The notes beneath the pieces are model-generated. The model did not search any database. It worked only from the letters and a program-made list of their open reading frames with translations, and was not told the DNA's origin. This document shows, one piece after another, positions 18,097 through 27,003 of a DNA stretch of 64,000 nt. This DNA comes from Cytobacillus firmus (GTDB lineage: Bacteria > Bacillota > Bacilli > Bacillales > Cytobacillaceae), in contig NZ_CP098323.1 in the NCBI RefSeq assembly GCF_023657595.1, positions 4,426,001-4,490,000 of the forward strand, written 5' to 3'. A program made the translations under genes and the position numbers. Every line of letters begins with the position of its first letter. Position 1 is the stretch's first letter.

Positions 18097-18933
18097 CAGC
18101 TTTTTCATATAAGCCAAAACATCCAAATCAATCTTCCCTGCTTCCGGCTCGCGGGCTTCGAAGTTTTCTGTATGAATAAAAGCAGTTAATGCTTTCAATA
18201 GCTGTTCATCACCCTGACCAGCCTTTAAATAATCGAGACGAGTTAATTCCAGTACTAGCTCCTCTTTTACCTCACCTTCAATGGCCGCAACCCGTTCAGC
18301 CTTTGACGGTGCGAAATAGAGCTGCTGCAGATGATAAATCCGAATCAGCTCGGTAATCGGCTCCGGATGGTCATCAACCCGCAAGTCGATGTAGCGGTCG
18401 TTAAATCCCCCGTATCCGCCAGCTTCTTTCACTACAAGAAGGGCTGCGGATTGCTGGCCCCGGCTGTCACCTCCGGCTGCCTGGCCTGCATTCAAGGCGG
18501 CAAGCAGGCGCTCAGCCAGAGTGCCGTCTGTTGAGATAAACGTTTGGCCTATTGCCTCAACCGTTTTTTCATCCACCAGGATATTCCCCTGCGCGGCAAA
18601 GTGAGGACCTGTCATGCCTCCAGCCCAATTATAGCAGCCTTCCCCTGTGAACGTTGCCGGGTTTCCCATGCTATCCAGCAGTCCGACCTGGCGGAGCTCT
18701 TTTTCGGGATCATCTTTAGTTATGATATCCAATGCTTCCTCAGCTGTTTTACCTTCTTCCATTAATTGCAATGCACGCGGTCCATAAGAAGTATTGGCGT
18801 AGGACTGAGTCGCAACGGCTCCAATACCTGCTTTAGCAAAAGGTACTACTGCACCGACTCCGAGAAATCTCGATTGAACCGCGATTCCCCATTCTTTTTC
18901 TTTCGGATCATATCCAATTATGGAAAATGTCAT
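18094..18933 (-). CDS. DUF1028 family protein
   Basis: The 279-residue protein carries the DUF1028 domain from the N-terminus (MTFSIIGYDPKEKEWGIAVQSRF, GAVATQSYANTSYGPRAL), related to Ntn-hydrolase folds. A C-terminal extension of about 60 residues may be a small accessory domain. Family members are often found beside gamma-glutamyltransferases and amidohydrolases, as here. It lies just downstream of two chromate-transporter genes. The reaction is not established. Confidence 0.85.
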   Translation of the reverse strand: MTFSIIGYDPKEKEWGIAVQSRFLGVGAVVPFAKAGIGAVATQSYANTSYGPRALQLMEEGKTAEEALDIITKDDPEKELRQVGLLDSMGNPATFTGEGCYNWAGGMTGPHFAAQGNILVDEKTVEAIGQTFISTDGTLAERLLAALNAGQAAGGDSRGQQSAALLVVKEAGGYGGFNDRYIDLRVDDHPEPITELIRIYHLQQLYFAPSKAERVAAIEGEVKEELVLELTRLDYLKAGQGDEQLLKALTAFIHTENFEAREPEAGKIDLDVLAYMKKL

Positions 18934-18945
18934 ATAAACCCTCCT

Positions 18946-19476
18946 CTATCCTAAAACAAGCCCTCCATATAAGAGCGCTCCAGCGATAACATAAGCCGGA
19001 TGAACCTTAAGCCTTTCCATTAAAAAGAAGCTAACCAGCCCGATGAAAAGAGTCTGCCAGATGCCGGCACCTTCATATGCTGAGAAAAAGAAGTCATACG
19101 TCATAATGCCAAGCAGAACCGCGATAACCGGCCGGATATAAGTAGTCATGCGCTTCACGCGCGGCGATTCCTTATATTTCATAAGAAGTCCGAGCAGCGC
19201 AATCATCAGAATCAGCGATGGAGCTACAGTCGCGAATACCCCCACGATGGCCCCGAGGATTCCTCCCTGTTCATATCCGATATAACCGGCCATTTTTGTG
19301 GCAATCGGGCCGGGCAGTGCATTGCCCATTGCCAGCATTTCACTAAATTCATTTGTTGTAAGCCAGCCATAATTGTCGACCACTTCATTCTCAACCAGCG
19401 GAATGGATGCCGGTCCCCCGCCGTATCCAAGAATCCCCGGAATGAAGAATGCCAAGAAGATCTGAACGTAAATCAT
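18946..19476 (-). CDS. ywrA: Chromate transporter short subunit (CHR family), second of pair
   Basis: The 176-residue membrane protein has the CHR motifs FFIPGILGYGGGPASIPL and LPGPIATKMAGYIGY. Its start overlaps the stop of the preceding CHR gene by 4 bases (ATGA), indicating translational coupling. Short CHR proteins work as pairs of oppositely oriented subunits that expel chromate, possibly also related anions. The pair corresponds to B. subtilis YwrB/YwrA. The symbol is assigned from order and size. Confidence 0.88.
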   Translation of the reverse strand: MIYVQIFLAFFIPGILGYGGGPASIPLVENEVVDNYGWLTTNEFSEMLAMGNALPGPIATKMAGYIGYEQGGILGAIVGVFATVAPSLILMIALLGLLMKYKESPRVKRMTTYIRPVIAVLLGIMTYDFFFSAYEGAGIWQTLFIGLVSFFLMERLKVHPAYVIAGALLYGGLVLG

Positions 19477-20048
19477 GCGAGATTCCTCTCCTTTTTTGCC
19501 TCATTTTTATCCACTTTATCTTTTTTCAGGAGAGCCGCTGTCAGTAAAACAAAAATGATAATCGCAGGATGAATATTAACGAATTCAAGAAGAACTAAGC
19601 TTACGGCCACAAAAAGGAGTGTCCAGCCCCAGCCCAGAGATGATTTCGAGGACTTTTTAATAAAGTCCCAAGTGAGTGTTGCCAGCATCACAGCCACAAC
19701 TGGAACGACTGCCTTTGTCATACCTGCTACCCATGACTGGTCTTTGAATGTATTTAATGCGGTAAGAAGAATAATCATAAGGACAATTGTTGGTACCATT
19801 GTTGCTGCAAGTGCAGTCACCATGCCCAGAATGCCGCCAACACGATAGCCGATATAGCCGGCCATTTTTGTGGCAATCGGACCGGGAAGTGCGTTGCCCA
19901 GCGCCAGCACATCGCCGAATTCATCCGTATCCATCCATTTATATTTATCAACAACTTCTTTATGGACAAGCGGAATCGACGACGGGCCGCCGCCATATCC
20001 AAGAATGCCAACGCGGAAAAAAGCCATAAAGATGTCAGCCTGCTTCAT
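19473..20048 (-). CDS. ywrB: Chromate transporter short subunit (CHR family), first of pair
   Basis: The 191-residue membrane protein carries the CHR signature (RVGILGYGGGPSSIPLVHKEVV, LPGPIATKMAGYIGYRVGG). I place the start at ATG 20046-20048, 6-7 bases after GAGGTGAT; an upstream in-frame start at 20084 has poorer support. Both pair members are similar at the protein level and likely arose by duplication. It works with the 18946-19476 product. A ywrD-like gene upstream matches B. subtilis ywr neighbourhood order. Confidence 0.9.
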   Translation of the reverse strand: MKQADIFMAFFRVGILGYGGGPSSIPLVHKEVVDKYKWMDTDEFGDVLALGNALPGPIATKMAGYIGYRVGGILGMVTALAATMVPTIVLMIILLTALNTFKDQSWVAGMTKAVVPVVAVMLATLTWDFIKKSSKSSLGWGWTLLFVAVSLVLLEFVNIHPAIIIFVLLTAALLKKDKVDKNEAKKERNLA

Positions 20049-20187
20049 GATGCCATCACCTCTTTTTATTTGAAAGTACTCCACCCCGGAAAAAGCAGGT
20101 GAAGGAGCGGCTTTTGTCTGATCCGCTCCCCTTTACCTTTTATATGGTTATTTTACTCTTATATGCGTACTGCTTCCTCACTTTTTA

Positions 20188-21798
20188 TTACCAGGCGGCG
20201 ATTGATCCGTCTGTTCGCGCTTCGGTTCCACCCATAAGGACGCCTGTTTTTTGATCACGCCAGATAATCTGTCCGCGGCCGAATCCGCCTGTGTCAACGG
20301 TTATCTCGATTTGGTGACCTTTGCGCACCAGTGCCTGCGCAATATGATTCGGGAAATGAGGCTCCACCTGAACCTTTTTCCCTTCAATCCACTGCCATCT
20401 TGGCGCATCAAGGGCAGCCTGCGGGTTCAGGTGGAAATCTACCGTATTCATGACCACCTGCATATGCCCTTGCGGCTGCATATAGCCACCCATTACACCG
20501 AAAGGTCCAACGGCTTCTCCGTCTTTTGTCAGGAATCCAGGGATAATCGTGTGATACGTTTTCTTGCCGGGCTTCAGTACATTATGGTGCTCCGGATCAA
20601 GAGAGAAGTCGTGCCCACGATTCTGAAGGGCAATTCCCGTTCCAGGGACGACAAGGCCTGAACCAAAGCCCATATAATTGCTTTGGATGAAGGAAACCAT
20701 ATTGCCTTCGCTGTCTGCAGTCGCCAGATACACAGTACCTCCGCGCGGCGGCTGATATGGCTCAGGTGTTACGGCCTCCTCGCCAATCTCACTGCGGCGG
20801 GATTCACCGTACTCCTCTGAAAGCAATTCTTCAGCTGTCACTTTCATTTCAGCCGGATCTGTAATAAATGCCTTGCCATCTGTGAAAGCTAACTTCATCG
20901 CTTCGATTTGTTTGTGATAGGTATCCGCTGTTTCTTTATCGCCGAATTCAAAGCCTTTAGCAATGTTTAAACCCAGAAGAGCCACTAGCCCCTGGCCGTT
21001 CGGCGGGATTTCCCAAACATCATAGCCACGATAGTTTACCTTGATGGGGTCCACCCATTCCGCCTTGTAATCTGCAAGGTCTTCTTTTGATAAAAAAGCA
21101 TTGTATTTTTTTGAAAAGGCATCAATTTTTTCAGCGATTTCCCCGCGGTAAAAGCTTTCGCCGTCTGTTTCGCCAATGGCTCTTAAAGTGGCCGCATGGC
21201 CTTCAGAACGCCAGACCTCGCCAATTTCAGGAGCCCGTCCATCCGGAGCAAAGGTTTCAAACCAATGCTGGAATTCGTCATCCGTCAGAATCTGCTTAAA
21301 CTTTTTATAGGCATACTGCCAGTACTTGCCGAGGATCGGTGTTAACGGATAGCCATTTTCCGCATAATCAATAGCGGGCTGAAGGACTTCTTTTAACGGA
21401 AGCCTTCCGAATCGCTTGGAAAGCTCAGCCCAAGCGGATGGAGCACCAGGCACCGTAACGGGCATCCAGCCATGCGTCGGCATTTTCTCGTAGCCTCTTT
21501 CCTTTAGAGCTTCTATGCTAATGGACTTTGGAGCAGGGCCGCTTGCATTCAAACCATGCAGTTCCCCTTTCGTCCAGACGAGGGCAAATGCGTCGCCGCC
21601 GATTCCGTTGGATGTCGGTTCAACCACAGTTAGAGCTGCTGCTGTAGCGATCGCTGCATCTATGGCATTTCCGCCTTTTTTCATGATATCTAACCCAGCC
21701 TGTGCCGCTAGCGGCTGAGACGTTGCGACCATGCCGTTGTTTGCCATGACGGTCGTTCGCTGGGATGGGTATGGGTGGTGTTGGAAATCAAAATTCAT
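20188..21798 (-). CDS. ywrD: Gamma-glutamyltransferase-family protein, YwrD-like
   Basis: The protein has about 536 residues. The ATG at 21796-21798 is preceded by GAGGTG; an in-frame GTG at 21807 lies inside that ribosome site. Family motifs are TSNGIGGDAFALVW in the N-terminal part and GGTVYLATADSEGN around the autocleavage threonine. No signal peptide is seen, unlike secreted Ggt, so it is probably cytosolic, as inferred for B. subtilis YwrD. It would hydrolyse or transfer gamma-glutamyl groups. The chromate-transporter pair and DUF1028 gene follow. Confidence 0.9.
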   Translation of the reverse strand: MNFDFQHHPYPSQRTTVMANNGMVATSQPLAAQAGLDIMKKGGNAIDAAIATAAALTVVEPTSNGIGGDAFALVWTKGELHGLNASGPAPKSISIEALKERGYEKMPTHGWMPVTVPGAPSAWAELSKRFGRLPLKEVLQPAIDYAENGYPLTPILGKYWQYAYKKFKQILTDDEFQHWFETFAPDGRAPEIGEVWRSEGHAATLRAIGETDGESFYRGEIAEKIDAFSKKYNAFLSKEDLADYKAEWVDPIKVNYRGYDVWEIPPNGQGLVALLGLNIAKGFEFGDKETADTYHKQIEAMKLAFTDGKAFITDPAEMKVTAEELLSEEYGESRRSEIGEEAVTPEPYQPPRGGTVYLATADSEGNMVSFIQSNYMGFGSGLVVPGTGIALQNRGHDFSLDPEHHNVLKPGKKTYHTIIPGFLTKDGEAVGPFGVMGGYMQPQGHMQVVMNTVDFHLNPQAALDAPRWQWIEGKKVQVEPHFPNHIAQALVRKGHQIEITVDTGGFGRGQIIWRDQKTGVLMGGTEARTDGSIAAW

Positions 21799-21905
21799 GG
21801 AGTTCACCTCTGTATTAAAGTGTTAAAATAGTTAATTCTGATTATAACAAATTATTTAAAAATTATGTTGGTATTTATTTCGTAAAACTAAACTATTTTG
21901 AATTA

Positions 21906-21934
21906 TTGACAAAATAGGAAATATCCAATATGAT
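21906..21934 (+). promoter_or_regulatory. Sigma-A promoter for the riboswitch transcript
   Basis: TTGACA at 21906-21911 and TATGAT at 21929-21934 are spaced by exactly 17 bases. The transcript would start shortly before the aptamer. Confidence 0.85.
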
Positions 21935-21960
21935 GTACCTATAAATTGAATAGTTTCTCC

Positions 21961-22055
21961 TAAAGGGGAGTAGCTTTTACAGCAGAGTCGTCATTACGGA
22001 GCAGATGCTCTCGGCTTTGTTGGCAATTTCAACAATTGTTAGCAAGACCTTTACC
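21961..22055 (+). ncRNA. yybP-ykoY (manganese) riboswitch aptamer, apparently orphan
   Basis: The 5' segment TAAAGGGGAGTAGC and the 3' segment AGCAAGACCTTTACC match the conserved ends of the yybP-ykoY class. The internal GTCGTCATTACG also fits. TAAAGG can pair with CCTTTA to close P1. Mn2+ binding would hold P1 and block the following terminator. No transporter (TerC, UPF0016 or P-type ATPase) follows; the next gene starts about 200 bases on, after a second strong terminator. The identification rests on motif recall, not a covariance search. Confidence 0.78.
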
Positions 22056-22079
22056 ACATGTGGTAGAGGTCTTTATTTA
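22044..22079 (+). terminator. Riboswitch-associated terminator
   Basis: AAGACCT (22044-22050) pairs with AGGTCTT (22067-22073), with inner TACCAC/GTGGTA and a T-rich tail. Its 5' arm shares CCTTTA with the aptamer P1 stem, so the two folds are mutually exclusive. Confidence 0.85.
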
Positions 22080-22080
22080 T

Positions 22081-22112
22081 GGGCCTTTACCGCCGCGGTA
22101 AAGGCCCTTTTT
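22081..22112 (+). terminator. Second strong terminator just after the riboswitch terminator
   Basis: GGGCCTTTACCG and CGGTAAAGGCCC form a 12-base stem with a 3-base loop, followed by TTTTT. The stem is palindromic. It would end any read-through from the riboswitch before the next gene. The gap 22113-22276 shows no further element. Confidence 0.88.
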
Positions 22113-22276
22113 ATATACGAGCCCGCACCGCAGAACGTTTGACTTTATAAAATGGAGGAATAGGTAGAAGGAAAATTGCTTGAAACCTTTATCATTATCC
22201 GAACGTAAAGAAGGAAACAGCCAAACTGTGGTGTGAGCGAGCAGCTCCCCCCTATATAAAATTAGAGGAGAGATCT

Positions 22277-22669
22277 TTGTTGATTTTACGAAAATATATG
22301 TCAATGCTTGGAATAGGCTCTGCGAAAATTGATCTGCAGCTGCCAAAGCTACAATATACACCTGGGGAAAATGTGAGTGGAATCTTCCTGATTGAAGGAG
22401 GAACCATTGAACAGCAGATTAAGCGGATTGAGTGTGACCTGGTCATGACATCGCCTGAGGATGACAAGGAGGAAGTGATCGGGACAGCGACCATTCTGTC
22501 CACCAAAGTCATTGAATCAGAAGAAACCAACAAAATGGACTTTAACTTTCAGCTGCCTGAAGATATTCCCTGCTCTGCGCCTGACCGGATTTTTCAATTT
22601 AAAACAAGATTAATTTTTAACGAAGGCGTCAAAAGTGCCGACCTGGATAAAATCACGATAATTCGATAA
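22277..22669 (+). CDS. Half-length Spo0M-like (arrestin-fold) protein
   Basis: The 130-residue protein starts MLILRKYMSMLGIGSAKIDL and continues with the sequence pattern of the N-terminal Spo0M domain (TPGENVSGIFLIEGGTIEQQ). Full Spo0M is about 258 residues, so the second half is absent. No continuation is visible in other frames downstream. Translation probably starts at TTG 22277 after GAGGAG. It is either a single-domain paralogue or a truncated copy. Spo0M itself influences sporulation; the role of this short form is unknown. Confidence 0.7.
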   Translation: MLILRKYMSMLGIGSAKIDLQLPKLQYTPGENVSGIFLIEGGTIEQQIKRIECDLVMTSPEDDKEEVIGTATILSTKVIESEETNKMDFNFQLPEDIPCSAPDRIFQFKTRLIFNEGVKSADLDKITIIR

Positions 22670-22819
22670 CCAACCCTAAGGAGGAAGAAACGAGTGTAAC
22701 ATATCCCCTCTTAATCTGTATAAATTATAAAAAGAGGAGATTCATACCTAATTGAACACTTTGCAGAAGTGGCTAATTCTATTTACTTTTTGAAGCATAC
22801 TTGAAACAAGCTATCTATC

Positions 22820-22868
22820 AGCTGCCACACTTGAGGTGAAAAACCCGCCGCGCATTCAGGTGGCAGCT
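22820..22868. repeat. Inverted repeat upstream of the DUF1232 gene
   Basis: AGCTGCCAC at 22820-22828 and GTGGCAGCT at 22860-22868 are perfect 9-base arms around 31 bases. They lie about 35 bases upstream of the start codon. An mRNA leader stem or a protein site is possible. Confidence 0.4.
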
Positions 22869-22904
22869 CCCATTCAGCGAATGAACTAGAAAAAGGTGAA
22901 CGAA

Positions 22905-23183
22905 ATGAAGTTTCTTAAACGCATCAAATTTGTATTTAAATTTTGGAAGTTTCTGCCCTTCCTGAGGGATTACTTTCTCTCAAGGGAAGTATCAGCCGGT
23001 AAAAAGCTTTTTCCTGTTGCGGCCGGACTTCTGTATATCCTTTTGCCGCTCGATCTTGTTCCAGACTTCCTGTCGATCTTCGGATTTACGGATGATATTG
23101 TGATCACGTCATTTGTTCTTCAGCAAATGGTGAAGATGGCACCGGAGTCATTGAAGGAGAAATATAAGGTGCTGGAGGAATGA
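22905..23183 (+). CDS. YkvA-family (DUF1232) small membrane protein
   Basis: The 92-residue protein has the DUF1232 signature LLYILLPLDLVPDFLSIFG followed by FTDD. One or two hydrophobic segments suggest membrane association. I choose ATG 22905 because AAAGGTGA lies 6 bases upstream; the in-frame GTG at 22896 is inside that ribosome site. Function of the family is unknown. A clean terminator follows. Confidence 0.85.
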   Translation: MKFLKRIKFVFKFWKFLPFLRDYFLSREVSAGKKLFPVAAGLLYILLPLDLVPDFLSIFGFTDDIVITSFVLQQMVKMAPESLKEKYKVLEE

Positions 23184-23191
23184 TGCTTTTG

Positions 23192-23218
23192 AAGCCTGTT
23201 TCATACAGGCTTTTTTAT
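23192..23218 (+). terminator. Rho-independent terminator after the DUF1232 gene
   Basis: AAGCCTG and CAGGCTT pair around a 7-base loop, followed by TTTTTATTT. Confidence 0.92.
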
Positions 23219-23316
23219 TTTGCTATTTTTTCAAGAAAGGTCTGACTTCATACTTAAGACCTCCTTCTTTCTGCCGATATTATGTAAGGCGAAATATTAC
23301 AACATGGAGGTTTACC

Positions 23317-24291
23317 TTGAAAAAACTATTACCCTTCCTGCTGATGTTCAGCTTATTTTTGGCAGCCTGCTCTGCCTCTGAACAAAGCACAAACCAACAT
23401 AAAGAATATAAAATTGGCATTCTCTTATCAGACACTGGACTTGGAGATGAGTCTTTTAACGACTCTGCATTCCGGGGCCTGGAAAAAGCCCGTGATGAAC
23501 TGGGCATTCTGTTTGATTACAAAGAGGCACCTGACGGGAATTTTGAAAAGCCGCTTGAAGAGCTGGTCAAGGAAGATCATGACCTGATCATCGGACTGGG
23601 CTTCACAGCACAGGAAGCTCTTGAAAAAACGGCGGAGAAATATCCTGACAAGCAATTTTTGCTGATTGATGCTGTATCAGAGCTTGATAATGTGGTCTCA
23701 CTTACGTTTAAGGAGCATGAAGGCAGCTTCCTTGTCGGAATGCTCGCTGCCATGACAAGCAAAACAGGCAAACTGGGATTTATCGGCGGTGTTGATGTGC
23801 CCGTCATCCACCATTTTGAAAATGGATTTGTACAAGGAGCTAAACACTTCAATCCGAAAATTGAAGTTCTGACGGAATACGCCGGAAGTTTTGGGGATGC
23901 CGCTCTCGGCGGAAAAATTGCTGAAAAACAAATTGCTGCTGGTGCCGACTTTATTTACCCCGCTGCCGGATTCACCGGTTTTGGCGCATTGAAGAAAGCC
24001 GAAGAAAAAGGCGTGCTTGCCGGGGGTGTCGATTCAGACCAATATTTTGTTGCAGAAAAAGCTGTTGCCGCATCGATGGTCAAAAACATCGATATTGCTG
24101 TTTTTAACCTGGCGAAGGAATTGACGGAAAACGGAAAAATCGGAGCCTCCTCGTATGAATGGGGACTGGCAGAAAACGGTGTCGGCCTTTCTGAGATCCG
24201 GGTAATTTCCTTAACAGAAGAACAGAATGCTGCATTGAAAAAAGCAACAGAAGACATAATCAATGGAAAAATCACAGTAAAAGCTGAATAA
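23317..24291 (+). CDS. BMP-family lipoprotein (nucleoside-binding type)
   Basis: The 324-residue protein starts at TTG 23317, 6 bases after GGAGG. A lipoprotein signal ends at LFLAACSA. The mature part is a BMP/PnrA-like periplasmic-binding fold (GDESFNDSAFRGLEKA, LIIGLGFTAQEAL, GFIGGVDVPVIHHFENGF). Such proteins bind nucleosides or related ligands for ABC importers, and the competence activator Med is a distant relative. No ABC permease or ATPase is adjacent. The next gene, 12 bases on, is a chemoreceptor, so it may act as a ligand sensor for chemotaxis. Confidence 0.9.
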   Translation: MKKLLPFLLMFSLFLAACSASEQSTNQHKEYKIGILLSDTGLGDESFNDSAFRGLEKARDELGILFDYKEAPDGNFEKPLEELVKEDHDLIIGLGFTAQEALEKTAEKYPDKQFLLIDAVSELDNVVSLTFKEHEGSFLVGMLAAMTSKTGKLGFIGGVDVPVIHHFENGFVQGAKHFNPKIEVLTEYAGSFGDAALGGKIAEKQIAAGADFIYPAAGFTGFGALKKAEEKGVLAGGVDSDQYFVAEKAVAASMVKNIDIAVFNLAKELTENGKIGASSYEWGLAENGVGLSEIRVISLTEEQNAALKKATEDIINGKITVKAE

Positions 24292-24303
24292 AGGAGTTCC
24301 AAC

Positions 24304-25965
24304 ATGACATTACGAAAACGCCTCATTATTGTCACGCTGATCCCGCTCGCACTCTCGGTCAGCATGATCGGCTTTATCATTTACCAAACATTGAACATCC
24401 AAAGCTCCGCTAAAGATGATGTGGAACTTCTTCTAAAAGTGAAGGACCTGGAGCAAAGCCTGGTGGTGACAAGCCAGTCTCTTGCCAATTACACCTACAA
24501 TTCAAGTGACGCCAACAAGGACCAGGCACTCACCATGATGACAGAAGTTCAGGAAAACCTGGCTTCCCTCTCTTCGGTTGCCACAGTTCCAGAGCATAAA
24601 AAAATCATCGGCAGCATTGAAGAAAAATATGCAGAGCTATCGAAAGTTTCAACTGAAGCTTTCAACAAGGGAAACAAAGCGGAAATCAAGCGTCAGAGCA
24701 TCCGGATTTCCGGCATTTTAAATGATATGCACCTTTTAAAGAAACGGACAAATGAATGGTATGAAGGCATTCTTCAGGAAACCAGCCAGAAAATCGCCTT
24801 TATCACGAATTCATCCCTTATAGGAAGCGTGCTGCTTATTCTTTTATCAGCTGTATTCTCATGGATGGCAGCCCAAGGAATTACAAAGCCAATCAATGCG
24901 ATTGTGGAAAAAGCAGAGAAAATTTCAGAGGGCGATTTAACAGCAGACTTATCACAGCTCATCTTTAAAGAGAACAGCCGATATGAAGTGGATAAACTAA
25001 CGGAAGCTTTTTCGAAAATGGTTGTGAACCTAAAAGGAACCGTGCAATCCATTGAAGAGGTCAGCCAGAATGTAAAAGGATTTGCCGGGGATGTGGCTTC
25101 CTATATGCACAGCTTAAATGAAAGCAGCAGTCAGGTGGCCGTTTCAACGGATGAATTGGCGAGAGGAAGCCAGGCCATTTCGGAAGATGTTCAGGCAACC
25201 GCCGAGTTAATGAGCGTGATGGGTGAACAGTTTTCTGTAGTTCATCAGTCAAGTGCAGAAAGTGCTGTGCAAAGCACGCAGGCATTGGAATCTGTATACC
25301 ATGGCAGAGTATCCTTAGAAAAACAAATGAAACTTGCTGACGAGATTTCCAGTTCGTCTAACCATATTAGAAATTCAGTCAGTGAATTTGCCCAGTTCAC
25401 CAAGGAAATTGAAGGGGCTGCTAACACGGTTAAAGATATTGCGGATCAAACCAATCTGCTGGCATTGAACGCAGCGATTGAAGCAGCCCGTGCCGGTGAA
25501 GCCGGTAAAGGATTTGCGGTTGTGGCAGAAGAAGTCCGAAAGCTTGCCGATTCCTCTTCCAAAGCAACCGATCTGATCGCCTCAATGGTCAGCAACATCC
25601 AAAATGGAATCAGCAATATTTACACAGCAACCGAACAGGGACATGCTCTTTCAAAAGAACAATCCCAGTCGATGAGCGAGACAGGACTCGTCTTTGAAAC
25701 TATTTCTGAGCATGTATCCGGCATTCATAGCCATCTGGAAAAGCTAGTTGATGATATGAAGAGCTCCAGTGAGATGAGTCAGCAGGTTATAAGCGCTGTG
25801 GAAAACATTTCAGCAGTAACCGAAGAAACCGCTGCCGGGACTGAGGAAATCTCTGCTTCTACGGAAGAGCAGCTTCGCGCGTTTGAGCAGGTTATGGTGA
25901 AAGTGGAGCAGCTGAAGGAAATGACTGGTGTGATGGAGAGAGAATTGGAGAAGTTTACCGTTTAG
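24304..25965 (+). CDS. Methyl-accepting chemotaxis protein
   Basis: The 553-residue receptor has a first membrane helix at about residues 8-28 and an extracellular helical sensor of about 140 residues. A second helix (about 171-193), a HAMP domain and a long cytoplasmic coiled coil follow. The signalling tip reads [20 protein letters not shown] then [12 protein letters not shown]. An AAGGAG site precedes the ATG. Coupling to the BMP lipoprotein gene suggests sensing through that binding protein, though the sensor may also bind ligand directly. A GCAAATAG array follows. Confidence 0.95.
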   Translation: MTLRKRLIIVTLIPLALSVSMIGFIIYQTLNIQSSAKDDVELLLKVKDLEQSLVVTSQSLANYTYNSSDANKDQALTMMTEVQENLASLSSVATVPEHKKIIGSIEEKYAELSKVSTEAFNKGNKAEIKRQSIRISGILNDMHLLKKRTNEWYEGILQETSQKIAFITNSSLIGSVLLILLSAVFSWMAAQGITKPINAIVEKAEKISEGDLTADLSQLIFKENSRYEVDKLTEAFSKMVVNLKGTVQSIEEVSQNVKGFAGDVASYMHSLNESSSQVAVSTDELARGSQAISEDVQATAELMSVMGEQFSVVHQSSAESAVQSTQALESVYHGRVSLEKQMKLADEISSSSNHIRNSVSEFAQFTKEIEGAANTVKDIADQTNLLALNAAIEAARAGEAGKGFAVVAEEVRKLADSSSKATDLIASMVSNIQNGISNIYTATEQGHALSKEQSQSMSETGLVFETISEHVSGIHSHLEKLVDDMKSSSEMSQQVISAVENISAVTEETAAGTEEISASTEEQLRAFEQVMVKVEQLKEMTGVMERELEKFTV

Positions 25966-26009
25966 GTGCGTGTTTTGGCAGTGTCGTTTTAGGCGAAGAT
26001 GTGGACGTT

Positions 26010-26099
26010 GCAAATAGAAAAGCGATTTTCGCAAATAGAGCTTGATATCTGCAAATAGAACGGCGAATTTGCAAATAGCTGGCCAATTCCTGCAAATAG
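26010..26099 (+). repeat. Short array of five GCAAATAG motifs
   Basis: GCAAATAG begins at 26010, 26031, 26051, 26071 and 26092, giving steps of 21, 20, 20 and 21 bases. The 12-13 bases between copies are not conserved. The array lies between the chemoreceptor stop and a terminator. The same motif and period recur at 43319-43429 on the other strand. Confidence 0.85.
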
Positions 26100-26124
26100 C
26101 CCAACAGCGAACCCGCACCAAACG

Positions 26125-26151
26125 AAAACCCCGCCTCAGCAGCGGGGTTTT
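26125..26151. terminator. Bidirectional terminator between the chemoreceptor and hpf
   Basis: AAAACCCCGC and GCGGGGTTTT pair around a 7-base loop. The A and T tracts on both sides suit termination of the two convergent genes. Confidence 0.92.
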
Positions 26152-26160
26152 CACGTTTTA

Positions 26161-26718
26161 TTATTGCGCTTCAATCAGACCATAGCGGCCGTCTTTACGC
26201 TTGTACACTACATTCGTTAAGTTAGACTCTGCATTTGTGAACACGTAGAAGCTGTGGCCCAGCATGTTCATTTGCAGGATCGCCTCTTCACTGTCCATCG
26301 GCTTTAGGTCAAAGCTCTTCTGGCGGACAACTTCAAGATCGTTATCCTCCTCATCCAGTTCAGGTGGCTCTGCCTCATTTTCCAACGCTGCAAACACAGC
26401 AGTCAGATTGCCTTTTTCGCGGAATTTGCGGTTCACTTTTGTTTTATGTTTGCGGATTTGACGCTCCAATTTATCGGTAATCAGATCAATCGCTGCATAC
26501 ATATCATCATGATCTTCCTCTGCACGAAGAACCAGGTTCGGCATCGGAATCGTTACTTCCACTTTAGAACGGTTATTGTTATACGTTTTTAAGTTTACAT
26601 GTACATTTGCATCAGGAGTTTCAGTAAAATACCTTTCTAACTTCGCAATTTTCTTCTCTACGTACTCTCTAATTGCTGGAGTTACCTCAATGTTTTCACC
26701 ACGAATGTTGTAATTCAT
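26161..26718 (-). CDS. hpf: Ribosome hibernation promoting factor, long form
   Basis: The protein has about 185 residues. ATG 26718 follows AAGGAGG and gives the expected MNYNIRGENIEVTPAIREYV beginning; an in-frame start at 26739 is unlikely. The N-terminal RaiA/HPF domain binds the small ribosomal subunit, and the C-terminal domain (QKSFDLKPMDSEEAILQMNM) mediates 100S dimer formation. It corresponds to B. subtilis YvyD. It usually follows the fliDST genes; here it lies on the same strand, with a short gap region between. Stress control is expected but no promoter is convincing. Confidence 0.96.
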   Translation of the reverse strand: MNYNIRGENIEVTPAIREYVEKKIAKLERYFTETPDANVHVNLKTYNNNRSKVEVTIPMPNLVLRAEEDHDDMYAAIDLITDKLERQIRKHKTKVNRKFREKGNLTAVFAALENEAEPPELDEEDNDLEVVRQKSFDLKPMDSEEAILQMNMLGHSFYVFTNAESNLTNVVYKRKDGRYGLIEAQ

Positions 26719-26918
26719 ACGTGAACTCCTCCTTCTCATTATACAATGACAGCCTTTTCATTAGCGTTTACTGTGAAAATCACCAGTAATTCTGAAAAGG
26801 AAATGCCTAGTCTTAAAAGTATATTAAGACTATGTATTTATATTTCTATTTTACCCCTAAAAACTCCTGCTGAAACTGGTAAAAAGATTGAGAATATTTG
26901 TCGAATTGGTGACTTATA

Positions 26919-26949
26919 TAAAAAATGAGCAGCTGATTTCACTGCTCAT
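26919..26949 (-). terminator. Terminator of the fliD-fliS-fliT transcript
   Basis: ATGAGCAG and CTGCTCAT pair, and TTTTTTATAT follows on the minus strand. It is the first clear terminator after yjfB-like. Confidence 0.85.
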
Positions 26950-27003
26950 CCTTTTATATCAATATGGCCGCCCCAGATGAGGCTGGGCTGCGTGCTGGAG
27001 GGC

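Noticed and set aside
22077..22361. 94-residue minus-strand frame over the riboswitch terminators
   Set aside because: It spans terminator hairpins and lacks a ribosome site and homology.
26738..26743. TATAAT as a -10 box of hpf
   Set aside because: Transcription from it would begin inside the ribosome site, so it cannot give a translatable message.
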